NCBI GenBank assembly: GCA_024233455.1
Contig: JACKPP010000001.1
Span: 310,001-374,000, forward strand
Reading direction: 5' to 3'
Length of the DNA: 64,000 nt
DNA from: Chlamydiales bacterium
Lineage (GTDB): Bacteria > Chlamydiota > Chlamydiia > Chlamydiales > JACKPQ01
The notes under the pieces were generated by a model, which saw nothing but the letters and a program-made list of their open reading frames with translations, had not been told where the DNA came from and did not search any database. Shown here piece by piece: positions 42,474-51,297 of this stretch. Made by a program: the position numbers and the translations under genes. The number at the start of each line of letters is the position of its first letter. The first letter of the stretch is position 1.

Positions 42474-44263
42474 ATAAATTCCCGAAAGCGCCCGGCGTGT
42501 ACATCATGAAAGATAGCAAGCACAAGGTGCTCTATGTGGGCAAAGCCAAAAACTTACAAGCTCGAGTTAAGCAATACTTCTTACCGGGACGTGATGAGCG
42601 GGAGATGGTCCCCATACTCGTTTCCCAGATAGCATCCATTGACACCCTCGTTGTCCCCAACGAAAAAGAAGCACTCCTTTTAGAAAACACCCTGATCAAA
42701 CGGCACAAACCCAAATACAACATTCTCTTAAAAGACGACAAAACCTACATCAGCCTCATGATCAATCACAAGCACCAATGGCCGATGGTTAAACTCGTGC
42801 GCTATACCGGAAAGCCCAAAAAAGACGGCCTCTACTTTGGCCCCTACACCAGCACCTACGCTGCCAGGCAAACCTATGAAGTACTCTCCAAAGTGTTCCC
42901 TTTGCGTCAATGCAGCGATAACGAACTCAAAAGCCGCACACGCCCTTGCTTGCTCTACGGAATCAAACGGTGCTGCGCTCCTTGCGTCCGCAAATGCACC
43001 AAAGATGAATACGACATGCACGTCACTAGGGTCATTCAATTTCTGCGGGGACATGACAAACAACTCCTCAAAGACTTAAAACAGGAAATGGAAAAAGCCT
43101 CCGACAACACCGAATACGAAAAAGCTGGCGCGCTGCATAAAAAAATGCAGATGATTGAGCGGGTTTTAGAAACGCACAAAAGTATTGTACAGTACTCTGC
43201 CCCCGATTCAGATGCCTGGAATCTCTACCGCGAAGGAAACGATGTCATTCTAGTGCAGCTCATCTTTCGTGAAGGGCGCCTGGTGGGCTCAGAGCACTAC
43301 AACTTTGACCATATCATCTCCGACGATGAGGAAATTTGGGAAAGCTTTATACTACAACACTACCGCACAGCGCCCGACATTCCTGAAGAAGTCCTACTCC
43401 CCTGTAAAGTCAACTCAGCCCTCAGTGACATCCTGACCGATTGGCACAAAGCCAAAACCTCCGTTCTCTTTCCTAAACAGGGCAAAAAAAAAGCCCTTAT
43501 CGATATGGCTATGCAAAACGCCAAAGCCTTTTTCCATCGTGAAAAAGAAGAGCAAGAGCTCAAAGAAAAACGGCTAATGGATTTACAAGAAGCGCTTTCA
43601 TTGGATCATGCGCCGGTGCGCATTGAATGTTTTGATACCTCATCCATCTCCGGCTCTGACACTGTAGCGGCACTTGCCGCTTTTACCGATGGAGCCTACG
43701 ACAAAAAGCGCACCCGCTTTTTCAAAATCCATACCGCACCTGGTGACGATTATGGCGCGCTAAAAGAAGCCCTTACCAGGCGGCTGACTAGGGCCAAAGA
43801 AGAAGACGACATGCCTGACCTTATTATTATCGATGGAGGCAAAGGCCAGCTAAACGTTGCACTTACCGTTCTTACCACACTCGAAATCGCCTCCTGTGAT
43901 GTCATCTCCATTGTCAAAGACAAAGCTCTCCATACTAAGAGCCTCACACATGAGCGGATCTTTATGCCCCATAAAAAAGAAGCACTCGTTCTTCCCAAAC
44001 ACTCTCCTGCGCTCTTTTTTCTGCAGCATATTCGCGATGAAGCGCACCGACTAGCCATTGGCTACCACCGAAAAAAACGATCGCAGCGCACCATCAAAAG
44101 TGCGCTAGATTCGCTCCCCGGTATTGGTCCTATAAAGAAAAAGCGACTCCTGCAGCACTTTGGCAGCACCGCCAAAATCAAAGCTGCCACTGATGAAGAG
44201 CTCATTCAAATCCCGGGCATTACCAAAAAAGACATTGAAACTCTCAGATTATACCCTTTGTAG
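42452..44263 (+). CDS. uvrC: UvrC excinuclease subunit
   Basis: 603 residues from ATG 42452 (TTG 42440 is upstream but not needed). With UvrAB it makes both cuts in nucleotide excision repair. GIY-YIG nuclease domain: PKAPGVYIMKD and VLYVGKAKNLQARV. Then a Cys cluster RPCLLYGIKRCCAPC, a UvrB-binding helix pair (about 200-235), the RNase H-like nuclease with IECFDTSSISG and LIIIDGGKGQL, and the helix-hairpin-helix end SLPGIGPIKKKRLLQHFG. It starts within mutS. Confidence 0.97.
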   Translation: MFETKQLDKFPKAPGVYIMKDSKHKVLYVGKAKNLQARVKQYFLPGRDEREMVPILVSQIASIDTLVVPNEKEALLLENTLIKRHKPKYNILLKDDKTYISLMINHKHQWPMVKLVRYTGKPKKDGLYFGPYTSTYAARQTYEVLSKVFPLRQCSDNELKSRTRPCLLYGIKRCCAPCVRKCTKDEYDMHVTRVIQFLRGHDKQLLKDLKQEMEKASDNTEYEKAGALHKKMQMIERVLETHKSIVQYSAPDSDAWNLYREGNDVILVQLIFREGRLVGSEHYNFDHIISDDEEIWESFILQHYRTAPDIPEEVLLPCKVNSALSDILTDWHKAKTSVLFPKQGKKKALIDMAMQNAKAFFHREKEEQELKEKRLMDLQEALSLDHAPVRIECFDTSSISGSDTVAALAAFTDGAYDKKRTRFFKIHTAPGDDYGALKEALTRRLTRAKEEDDMPDLIIIDGGKGQLNVALTVLTTLEIASCDVISIVKDKALHTKSLTHERIFMPHKKEALVLPKHSPALFFLQHIRDEAHRLAIGYHRKKRSQRTIKSALDSLPGIGPIKKKRLLQHFGSTAKIKAATDEELIQIPGITKKDIETLRLYPL

Positions 44264-44321
44264 AAAATAGTTTATAACTTTGGCAAAAAACTTGTCGCAG
44301 ACAAATAGTATTACTTTAGCT

Positions 44322-47057
44322 TTATGGTGAGCAAGACGTGACTCCGGTCACATTGGCAGGTGTGAGAGGAGTAAAGGTTCCCACATTACTATTTTGCATA
44401 TCGGTAATGCTGGGAGCATTTGCAGAAACAACAGTGAACGTACCACCGCTATTGGTCAACGTATAGGTGGTGGCGGTGTTGCCGCTCATATCTAAACAGA
44501 GCTGAGCTGACCCTTGAGTGGTGATTTGGGCAGTATTATTAATGGTATTACCCGTCATGGTGGCTTGATTGACTGCGTTGTCGCCAAAGTCTAGCACCAC
44601 ATCATTTGCCGATCCGCTAGAAATGGTATTGGAACTAAGCGTTAACGTCGAAATCGAAGTTGAAAATGGACGGATGTCAATACCTACATTATTTCCGCTG
44701 AATGTAGTATTCTCAATCGTTAGATTAAATGTAGGATTTGAGCCAGCTGAAGTCGCAGTAATCCCTGCACCACCCGTATATCCTGAAATTGTATTGCCGT
44801 TGGAAAGGGTGAGGTTAATGATGTTACCACCGTACCCATACACACTAATTCCATTACCTGTACCCGTACCTGGACCGGTAATCGTGTTGCTACTGAAAGT
44901 TAGATTATACGTACGACCACCAGCGACAGCTCCATCTATATAAATACCGTCGACACCTGGGACAAGTGTTGGCATATTAATAGCGGTGGCGCTAAATGCC
45001 GCAGTGATAGTTCCAGCACTGGTCGTACCCGTAATTTCAATACCGTAATTGACTGGAGCAGTAATCGAATTCCCCTGACCGGTTACATTCATGACACCTC
45101 CATTGGCGCTGAGAATGATACCCGAATTATTCGTCCCATTAATCGTATTGTTATTTAGGGTTGCGGTGATACCTGGAGACGTACTAGACGAGGTGATCGT
45201 AATACCACCTTCTGTAGTAGCTACACCTGCAACTGCAGTGATCGTGTTATTGGAGAGGGTCACAGTAGGACCTGATGTCCCAGACGCTGATAGCGTCACT
45301 CCACTTTTCAGTGGGTTGGTAATAGTGTTGCCTGTAATGGAAGCACTAATGCGCGCTGTACCAGCAGACGTAAAGTTAATGCCTGCTATCGCTGGCATTT
45401 TAATCGTATTGCTAGCCACGGTCACCGTGCCTAGAACACCACTTCCAGCTCCAATATCCACACCTGAGCCAACATTGCCAGTCATCGTGTTACTACTTAC
45501 TGTTGCTGCAAGCGTTTGATTAGATGCAGAGATGCTTACGCCATCTGCACCATTGTTATTAAATGTATTGCTACTATTCACGGTGATAGTAGCACTCGAT
45601 GTATTCATTGCCATCATGAGCAATCCGTTAGACGTATTTGAATTCACCGAACTGCCTTGTACGGTAGCCGTCATGCTAGAGGAGTTGCTTGGTAAGAGGT
45701 TAATTCCGTTTCCGCCTGATGATGCCGCCGTGCAATCGATTACGCTAATATTGACGGTATTGCTTCCTGATGCGGCCACTCTTATGCCATCACTACCAGC
45801 GCCAGTGATACTGGTCTTATCAATCAATGAAGTGCCAACATTACTTCCATTAATGCCGATATTGGTTGGGCTTAAAATATTAAATCCCCTCACCACATTA
45901 CCGCTAGCAAGGGTGATGCCTGTACCTGCGGTATTAGTTATATTGGGGTTTGCGCCAGCCTGCGCGGGCACTTTAACCACGCCGTAACTCGTAATAAAAA
46001 GCTGCTCCACACCCGCTCCATAGAAAAACTGTTTGGATTGCAGCGTGATGCCAGCGTCCATTCCCGTCGTCGTTCCATCACCGGGATAAACGTAGATATA
46101 CTGTCCAGGACTTGAAGCATTTTGAGCTTGAACTAGCGTGGGAAACGGGCTCTCAAACGTCCCGTCACTAGATGAGGTATTATCAACAAACCAGATAAAA
46201 ATGGGCGCCCCATTTTTATCTGTAGCCTGCACCACGCTTGAAACATCACAAAGAGCAATAATTTCATTACGCTCTACGGGTTGAATCATGAGAGCTTCAA
46301 AATTGGGAAAGTAATTCCAGTGATTGGTGCGAGGCTTGGGCCAAAAAGGGTAATTGAATGCAACTGTACCTTGGTAGTTGGTTTGAAACAAGTGGTCATG
46401 TTGGACTGAAAACTGCGCCCAAATGTTATCCAGCCAGCTAAAGCGCAAACGCCCTGTGGCACCAAGCTTTGTATTGCATACTTGCCGTTTAAAATAATAG
46501 CCGCCACCAGCCAAATACATTTTGATCTGGCCTATACGTCCAATATACGCACCGAGCTCGGCATTACCACCGGTAAGCGCGTAGCGCTCTTTAACCTTAA
46601 TCCCCAGACCATGCCCGGCAAAACCTGCAAACTTGGCATCAACGACTTGCTTGGCAAGCTTTACCGGAAAATACCCATTAGCGCGAAAATCCAAAAAACG
46701 GGAAAGCATCTCCAGCCCGCCACCAAACTGACTAAACGTTTGTCCTGTTGTCCACCTAGCGTCGTAGTAGGCATTCAACCCCAGCAAAACCCCATCTGCA
46801 TTAAATCGATAACCCAAGCCAGCATTTAAAGCTGATCTACCACGGTCAAACACATGGTAGCGCAAATCAATAAACGGAATATTTTGGTAATTAAATGGCA
46901 CGGCCATCATGGCCTGGGCGCTGGTATAACCACCGTTAAAGCCCACTCCATCAGATTCAAAATGCTTTATAGATACACGTCCAGGAATCACAGTATTGCC
47001 CGCATACGCAGAGACAAAAAGTGGCAGGAGGAGTACCCATAAGATAAGACGTTTCAT
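44322..47057 (-). CDS. Inverse-autotransporter-like protein: N-terminal beta-barrel, beta-helix passenger
   Basis: 911 residues with a signal peptide (LILWVLLLPLFVSAYA). Residues 25-265 show an outer-membrane barrel rich in alternating aromatics, including GLGYRFNADGVLLGLNAYYDA and DFRANGYFPV, which resemble the intimin/invasin IAT domain. The passenger follows at the C-terminus: PbH1-type beta-helix repeats of about 25 residues with recurring NT-x-NN, SNTITG and SGN motifs (about 330-880). This order (barrel first) is that of type Ve secretion. Likely a surface adhesin or glycan-binding protein; no catalytic residues are obvious. The repeats are Ser/Thr/Asn/Gly-rich. Opposite-strand open frames here are shadows of this composition. 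Confidence 0.8.
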   Translation of the reverse strand: MKRLILWVLLLPLFVSAYAGNTVIPGRVSIKHFESDGVGFNGGYTSAQAMMAVPFNYQNIPFIDLRYHVFDRGRSALNAGLGYRFNADGVLLGLNAYYDARWTTGQTFSQFGGGLEMLSRFLDFRANGYFPVKLAKQVVDAKFAGFAGHGLGIKVKERYALTGGNAELGAYIGRIGQIKMYLAGGGYYFKRQVCNTKLGATGRLRFSWLDNIWAQFSVQHDHLFQTNYQGTVAFNYPFWPKPRTNHWNYFPNFEALMIQPVERNEIIALCDVSSVVQATDKNGAPIFIWFVDNTSSSDGTFESPFPTLVQAQNASSPGQYIYVYPGDGTTTGMDAGITLQSKQFFYGAGVEQLFITSYGVVKVPAQAGANPNITNTAGTGITLASGNVVRGFNILSPTNIGINGSNVGTSLIDKTSITGAGSDGIRVAASGSNTVNISVIDCTAASSGGNGINLLPSNSSSMTATVQGSSVNSNTSNGLLMMAMNTSSATITVNSSNTFNNNGADGVSISASNQTLAATVSSNTMTGNVGSGVDIGAGSGVLGTVTVASNTIKMPAIAGINFTSAGTARISASITGNTITNPLKSGVTLSASGTSGPTVTLSNNTITAVAGVATTEGGITITSSSTSPGITATLNNNTINGTNNSGIILSANGGVMNVTGQGNSITAPVNYGIEITGTTSAGTITAAFSATAINMPTLVPGVDGIYIDGAVAGGRTYNLTFSSNTITGPGTGTGNGISVYGYGGNIINLTLSNGNTISGYTGGAGITATSAGSNPTFNLTIENTTFSGNNVGIDIRPFSTSISTLTLSSNTISSGSANDVVLDFGDNAVNQATMTGNTINNTAQITTQGSAQLCLDMSGNTATTYTLTNSGGTFTVVSANAPSITDMQNSNVGTFTPLTPANVTGVTSCSP

Positions 47058-47117
47058 AAGAATCCATACTAGCGTGTCTGGGGGAAATACTGCAATTTTT
47101 TCTTGCGAAAGCCAGCG

Positions 47118-47639
47118 CTAGGTTGATGAAACCAATTCACCTGCCAAATTGAGGACAACGGAGGGCTGGGCACCCAGCTTATGGAGTAGGTGCAGTGGTA
47201 GCTCTTTTTGCACCATAGCCAATTGTGCATCTTCCATAGCCTGGTAAAACACTTCAATCTGGTGTTCGTGGTCGATAGCCACCACAGGTACCGCACCAAA
47301 ATGCTCCAGCCAAAAATCGCCTACAGTTTTTTCAATCAGACTTTTTCCAAGTCCCACCACTCCACCAGCAAGTTTGATTTGGATAAATTTTTCACGCGAA
47401 AGCCACAAAAAAGCCGCAAAAAAAATGAGACCTGTCACTAACACTGAAAAACCACCCAGCAAAACACTTAGCCGCCCTTCATTGAAGTGCTCTGCTACTG
47501 CGAACCTGACATGTGGAAAAAAATGCGTTAATGCAACACAACTACCGATAACGATCAGTAAAGTTGTTGCAAACAGAAAAAGCGTTGAGAGCCAAAAACA
47601 CTGTTTAGAGCTCATCGGTGACAAGCTCAGGTTCTTCAC
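47118..47639 (-). CDS. AmaP-like membrane protein paired with Asp23 protein
   Basis: 173 residues (Met 9 at 47615 could also start). Two membrane helices (about 15-38 LSTLFLFATTLLIVIGSCVAL; 58-80 VLLGGFSVLVTGLIFFAAFLWL) are followed by a cytoplasmic domain with FIQIKLAGGVVGLGKSLIEKTV, reminiscent of the Gram-positive Asp23 membrane anchor AmaP (strand-helix pattern). It directly follows and overlaps the Asp23-family gene, the same pairing. Family knowledge from Gram-positives; function in Chlamydiae is inference. Confidence 0.65.
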   Translation of the reverse strand: MKNLSLSPMSSKQCFWLSTLFLFATTLLIVIGSCVALTHFFPHVRFAVAEHFNEGRLSVLLGGFSVLVTGLIFFAAFLWLSREKFIQIKLAGGVVGLGKSLIEKTVGDFWLEHFGAVPVVAIDHEHQIEVFYQAMEDAQLAMVQKELPLHLLHKLGAQPSVVLNLAGELVSST

Positions 47640-48048
47640 TTGGCTGTGCGGCCTCTTCTACCGGCATAGACCGAATGAGATCCTTGAACACAACGTGCAC
47701 CGTTGCCACATGCAAACCGGTAAGCTCACTAATTCTTGCCGTTACCATAGCTTGAATTTCTTGGGCTTTTAGCGGTAAATGCACCCCATAAGCAACATTA
47801 ATTTCTAGCTTAACGCTTAAAGAATGATTTTTCTGATCTTGCTCAACATGAATGCCCTTAATCCGCTCATGCCCTTCACGACCTAGCAAATTATCAAACA
47901 AATTACCCTCAATAAGGCCGATGCCTTCAATCTCGGCTAACGCCTGCACCGTAATGGCTTGAAAAACTCGACTCTCCACATCGTGGACAAACACTGTATC
48001 TGGAAAATCCAACTCCTTGGCATCCATTCTTTCAAATTGATCATGCAT
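47605..48048 (-). CDS. Asp23/Gls24-family protein
   Basis: 147 residues from ATG 48048. The middle (FQAITVQALAEIEGIGLIEG, then SVKLEINVAYGVHLPLKAQEIQAMVTARISELTGLHVATVHVVFKDL) carries the Asp23 core: an A(x)IAxxxxGV-like start, then VNVYGxxI and the V-x-V-N-V/I-x-V end. Asp23 proteins are abundant envelope-stress proteins tethered by AmaP (family knowledge). It overlaps the AmaP-like gene. An acidic C-terminal tail (EEPELVTDEL) follows. Confidence 0.8.
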   Translation of the reverse strand: MHDQFERMDAKELDFPDTVFVHDVESRVFQAITVQALAEIEGIGLIEGNLFDNLLGREGHERIKGIHVEQDQKNHSLSVKLEINVAYGVHLPLKAQEIQAMVTARISELTGLHVATVHVVFKDLIRSMPVEEAAQPSEEPELVTDEL

Positions 48049-48104
48049 ACACAAATTCTCCCTCTTTCTTGCTACTATACTACAGTCAATGATATCATGA
48101 AGGC

Positions 48105-48476
48105 ATGATCAAAGCTATGTTAATCAGCTCACTTTTTTGGGGCCTACTCTCGTCCTTTCTAGCTGGTCGCCAAAAACGCAACGCCTACCTGTGGTTTCTT
48201 ATCGGTTCTCTCTTTGGCGCTATAGGAATGGGTTTTCTGTTCTTCTCTCGCAAAAAAACAGCCCCAGCCCCGCCTAAACCCGCCTTATCTACTGAACCTG
48301 AGCCTCTTATCTACTGGTACTACCTTATTGGGGCTTCCCGCAATGGCCCCATGACAACCGCCGCCTTAAAGAAATTATTCACCGAGGACAAGATCTCTGA
48401 AGAGACCTATCTTTGGAATGAAAATATGAACGACTGGGCCAAGCTCAAAGACCTTCCTATCTTCAGCAACCTATAA
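48105..48476 (+). CDS. Membrane-anchored GYF_2-domain protein
   Basis: 123 residues. An N-terminal hydrophobic region (LISSLFWGLLSSFLAG, then FLIGSLFGAIGMGFLFFS) forms one or two membrane helices; a Pro/Ala linker (APAPPKPALS) leads to a C-terminal GYF_2 domain (YYLIGASRNGPMTTAALKKLF...TYLWNENMNDWAKLKDLP). In bacteria this domain is found with membrane segments and probably binds peptides or partners; role unknown. Divergent from the Asp23-family gene. Confidence 0.85.
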   Translation: MIKAMLISSLFWGLLSSFLAGRQKRNAYLWFLIGSLFGAIGMGFLFFSRKKTAPAPPKPALSTEPEPLIYWYYLIGASRNGPMTTAALKKLFTEDKISEETYLWNENMNDWAKLKDLPIFSNL

Positions 48477-48690
48477 AAATAAATTGGGATCATCTTGCGG
48501 CACATTTTTGATCCTGCCTGAGTGGACCTGTTCCCCGCAATAACCTCGCTTTTTAATCTCACCCTGCGAGTCAAAACTACATCTGCAATCTAACTCCTCA
48601 CTTCACCAAACCAATTCTTAGGACACACAATTAGGACCACATTTTGAATGACGTCCCACCCTATAAAGAGGAAGGTATAAGTTAGTTGTT

Positions 48691-48969
48691 TCAAGATGAC
48701 TGTATTTCAACTTTTCGGTCTTGGAGAAAATAGGGCTCAATCTTAGATGCCAATTCATCATGGATACTCTGTGATGACCACCTATCCAGCAGCTCTTGAC
48801 TTTCGAAAGTTAAATATACAGTAGGGCTGCTCAATTGCCGACTATCTTTCAGCTCCATATCTAAAAATCCTTTTTGCTTCTTAGTCTCATTCAGGACTTC
48901 ATCAAACCAAGACTGGAAATAATCTGCCCCTTTGTCGTTAAGAAAATAAGTCACTTTGAGCTTGAGCAT
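48691..48969 (-). CDS. ABM-like small protein (dimeric alpha-beta barrel)
   Basis: 92 residues with the pattern of antibiotic-biosynthesis-monooxygenase-like domains: LKVTYFLND at the start, QKGFLDMELKDSRQLSSPTVYLTFESQELLDRW in the middle, ending near a polar helix. These form homodimers; some are oxygenases, many unknown. No catalytic residues can be identified. It lies next to a decayed tRNA-Leu. Confidence 0.55.
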   Translation of the reverse strand: MLKLKVTYFLNDKGADYFQSWFDEVLNETKKQKGFLDMELKDSRQLSSPTVYLTFESQELLDRWSSQSIHDELASKIEPYFLQDRKVEIQSS

Positions 48970-48997
48970 ATTCTTGATGTCTCACATGCGTTAAGAT

Positions 48998-49080
48998 TAC
49001 TGATGACTGGACTCCAACCAGCGCCTAGTTGCCCAGAGTAGATTTTGAATCTGCCGCGTCTACCATTCCGCCACATCGGC
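48998..49080 (-). tRNA. tRNA-Leu (anticodon CAA), partly degenerate
   Basis: 83 bases. Acceptor GCCGATG, D-arm GCG/CGC, anticodon loop TTCAAAA (CAA), long variable arm (CTGG-GCAA-CTAG), T-loop TTGGAGT. Defects: C3 opposite A70 in the acceptor, C28 opposite A42 in the anticodon stem, G1-U72, and G instead of C at position 56 of the T-loop. Several independent defects suggest decay, although function is not excluded. CCA is not encoded. Confidence 0.7.
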
Positions 49081-49139
49081 TTGTTTTGGCGCATTTATTT
49101 ACCCGCCATGCGCATCTTTTAGATCAACCGGATCGATTT

Positions 49140-49343
49140 TTATTCTGACTTTCGGGTGGTCGATTTCCGAACATCTAACTTTACCTTTTTCAGCTTTTCC
49201 ATCCAAGGACGTTCTTTAGTAGGTTTGAGAACATTTTCAAATGTGACCTCAAGCCGAGGCTTTTTTAGGTAGTCAGCCAGGCGATCCCAAGTTGATTCCT
49301 TGAGTTTTCCAGCCGGAAGGTTAGCCGGCCGTGATAAAAACAC
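49140..49343 (-). CDS. Short basic hypothetical ORF (67 aa), GTG start
   Basis: The frame begins at GTG 49343 and holds 67 codons rich in Lys and Arg (KLKESTWDRLADYLKKPRLEVTF). No family recognised and no convincing ribosome-binding site. It follows the 327-residue gene by 26 bases. It could be a small protein, a remnant, or chance. Confidence 0.35.
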   Translation of the reverse strand: MFLSRPANLPAGKLKESTWDRLADYLKKPRLEVTFENVLKPTKERPWMEKLKKVKLDVRKSTTRKSE

Positions 49344-49369
49344 AAAATCTTTCAGAATATTGGACGGAC

Positions 49370-50353
49370 TTACTCAGGGACAGACTCCTTCCTCATTTTT
49401 TGTTTTAAACGCTTAAATGCGTCTTTGTGTGCTTCCTCTTGTTGTTTTATAGTCGCAAGTAACCGCGTGTTTTCTTTCTGTATCCTTTGAAAATCTGCTT
49501 GCAGAAGCCTATTTTCCTCTTCCAATCTCGAGGTAATCTCCTGAGACTCAGCGGATGAAAGCACAAATTCGAGAATCTTTGCGGAACATCTCTTATCGGA
49601 TAGACGTAGCAGCGATTGGATTGGAAAGTCCTGAACAGGACCAATCGGCATTTTCTCCCAAGTTATTGCATCTAAATCTTTCTCTTCACGAAATAGTTGC
49701 AAACAAGTGCCGGGAACTTCTACTACCATCTTCTTTTCAACATCATACGTCACCCGTTCTAATTGAGGAGGTTTGCAGACCGCCGATCGAGAATAATGTT
49801 TATACTCGTCTCCCTCTCCTTGGATCCAAACCGTATGGTGCAGAGTCTTAGTCTGCCCCTGAGGTGCAATTTCAACAGGCAGACTACAATTAATAATCAC
49901 ATATCCATTATCACCATTTTTTTTGATGTACCATTTTTGGAGGGAATTTTCTTGATTGCAATCAAGCTCCTCCAAAGCAATATCAGTATATTCACCCACT
50001 CCAATTTGAGCCGTCATTGCAAGTGGCTTCTTTTCAGGCATAAAGAGAGAGTGAGATCGGCTATAATGTAATAGAAAAAATTTACCCTGTTCTTTAGTGG
50101 GCCTAATAGTCCAATCAGAAGTGCCCCTTAAATTGACCTTCTGCCTACCGAGCGTGCCAAGAACTTCTCCTCCCATGCCGACAATGTTAACAGCAACTTC
50201 AGTACATTTCTGCTCATTTGTATTTGAGTACGTATGAACCTGAAAGGGTTTAATTTGCCATCGGCCCCAAAAAAGGTCGTCACCTAGGCGCTGTCCAGCT
50301 CCCAAACAATAGCCAGTTTCCGAATTTCTGAGTGTGAAGCAAACCTGAGACAT
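49370..50353 (-). CDS. Unknown protein: beta-rich N-terminus, C-terminal coiled coil
   Basis: 327 residues; no signal peptide. The N-terminal 230 residues look beta-rich, with FTLRNSETGYCLGAG and later QKWYIKKNGDNGYVIIN, the Q-x-W pattern seen in ricin-type beta-trefoils. That match is weak and partial. After about 260 the sequence is a coiled coil (SRLEEENRLLQADFQRIQ, then KENTRLLATIKQQEE). Such a layout (ligand-binding head plus coil) would suit a secreted effector or structural protein. It stands alone near the tRNA-Leu relic and rpsN. Confidence 0.6.
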   Translation of the reverse strand: MSQVCFTLRNSETGYCLGAGQRLGDDLFWGRWQIKPFQVHTYSNTNEQKCTEVAVNIVGMGGEVLGTLGRQKVNLRGTSDWTIRPTKEQGKFFLLHYSRSHSLFMPEKKPLAMTAQIGVGEYTDIALEELDCNQENSLQKWYIKKNGDNGYVIINCSLPVEIAPQGQTKTLHHTVWIQGEGDEYKHYSRSAVCKPPQLERVTYDVEKKMVVEVPGTCLQLFREEKDLDAITWEKMPIGPVQDFPIQSLLRLSDKRCSAKILEFVLSSAESQEITSRLEEENRLLQADFQRIQKENTRLLATIKQQEEAHKDAFKRLKQKMRKESVPE

Positions 50354-50487
50354 TTAACCTCCTTTAGATGAGTTTGGAGGCAACTTTAAATGTTTTAGAT
50401 ATTAATCTGAAGAAGAATTTGAGGTTTTTAAGAACGGAAACACCGTAAGGGGTTTCAGATTTTGGATGTAGTTTGAATTCCGTAGTG

Positions 50488-50517
50488 AGGGGGACATGCC
50501 CACTTGGGCAGGACCCC
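50488..50517. terminator. Possible hairpin between rpsN and the unknown protein gene
   Basis: TGCCC (50497-50501), loop ACTT, GGGCA (50506-50510), extended by GGGG/CCCC flanks. It lies downstream of rpsN on its strand. No T-run follows. The remaining bases of the gap 50354-50584 show nothing else. Confidence 0.35.
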
Positions 50518-50584
50518 GAGCAAGGATTCAAAATACGCCAAAAGATAAACCCCTACAAAAGCAGGCTAACCTCTCGCCCAATTT

Positions 50585-50890
50585 TTACCAGCTGGCTTTG
50601 AAGACGCCTGGTAAGTATCCCGCATTAGCCAGCTCTCTGAAGCAAATACGTGACATATCAAATTTACGCAAATATCCGCGTGGACGGCCGGTTAAACGGC
50701 AGCGGTTGCGCAGTCTAACTGGAGACGAATTACGAGGCATTTTGTTGAGTTTAGCTTGAGCTGCGTCTTTTTCTTCTGGAGTCGCCTCTAAATCCATAAC
50801 AATTTTTTTGAGAGCTTGGCGTTTATCCCAAGCATTTTTTACCATTTTGCGACGGCGTTTTTCTTTTGCAAATGCGCTTAATCTTGCCAT
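50585..50890 (-). CDS. rpsN: 30S ribosomal protein S14
   Basis: 101 residues, the zinc-free long form: MARLSAFAKEKRRRKMV at the start, PRNSSPVRLRNRCRLTGRPRGYLRKF near the end and FRELANAGYLPGV at the C-terminus. It sits in the head of the small subunit. It starts seven bases after the rpmJ stop, so the two are one transcript. Confidence 0.96.
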   Translation of the reverse strand: MARLSAFAKEKRRRKMVKNAWDKRQALKKIVMDLEATPEEKDAAQAKLNKMPRNSSPVRLRNRCRLTGRPRGYLRKFDMSRICFRELANAGYLPGVFKASW

Positions 50891-50897
50891 AGAGTTC

Positions 50898-51035
50898 CTA
50901 TTTTTTCAGAGCAGGCCCTTTCTGGCGCTGCTTCCGATTGGGGTCTTTTTTGTTGATAATATAGAGCCTTCCACGGCGGCGTACCACCTTATCTCCCTTG
51001 GAGGGGTCAGCTTTGATAGATGATTTCATTTTCAT
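50898..51035 (-). CDS. rpmJ: 50S ribosomal protein L36
   Basis: 45 residues, start ATG 51035 and stop at 50898. MKMKSSIKADPSKGDKVVRR is L36-like, with the tail NKKDPNRKQRQKGPALKK typical of chlamydial L36. The zinc-binding Cys/His set of the C+ form is lacking (C- form). It is too short for many gene finders. Together with rpsN it matches the remembered CT786-CT787 order. Confidence 0.94.
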   Translation of the reverse strand: MKMKSSIKADPSKGDKVVRRRGRLYIINKKDPNRKQRQKGPALKK

Positions 51036-51162
51036 CGGTGATCCTAAAGTTTATTTTAAATGTCCATCATACCCCATTTCCTGATTTCGCGCAATCCCAT
51101 TGCATAAAAAGCCAGATTTAAGCTATGATCGGTTCAATAATTGCAAAACAAGGTATCTACAG

Positions 51163-51297
51163 ATGAAACGTACATTTCAGCCCTGCAAGCGTAAGCGCAA
51201 AAAGACTCATGGCTTCAGAGGCCGCATGAAAACTGCAAACGGGCGTAAAGTCCTTGCCAGACGCCGTAGAAAAGGCCGTAAAGTTCTTGCAGCGTAA
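51163..51297 (+). CDS. rpmH: 50S ribosomal protein L34
   Basis: 44 residues from ATG 51163. KRTFQPCKRKRKKTHGFRGR and TANGRKVLARRRRKGRKVL are diagnostic. The 3' 44 bases are also read in another frame as the start of rnpA. Divergent from rpmJ. Confidence 0.96.
   Translation: MKRTFQPCKRKRKKTHGFRGRMKTANGRKVLARRRRKGRKVLAA

Noticed and set aside
45091..45987. Plus-strand hydrophobic open frames of 142 and 151 codons
   Set aside because: Mirror of the repetitive Asn/Thr/Gly codons of the beta-helix passenger; not independent genes.
50496..50759. Plus-strand frame of 87 codons
   Set aside because: Antisense to rpsN over most of its length and lacks recognisable features.
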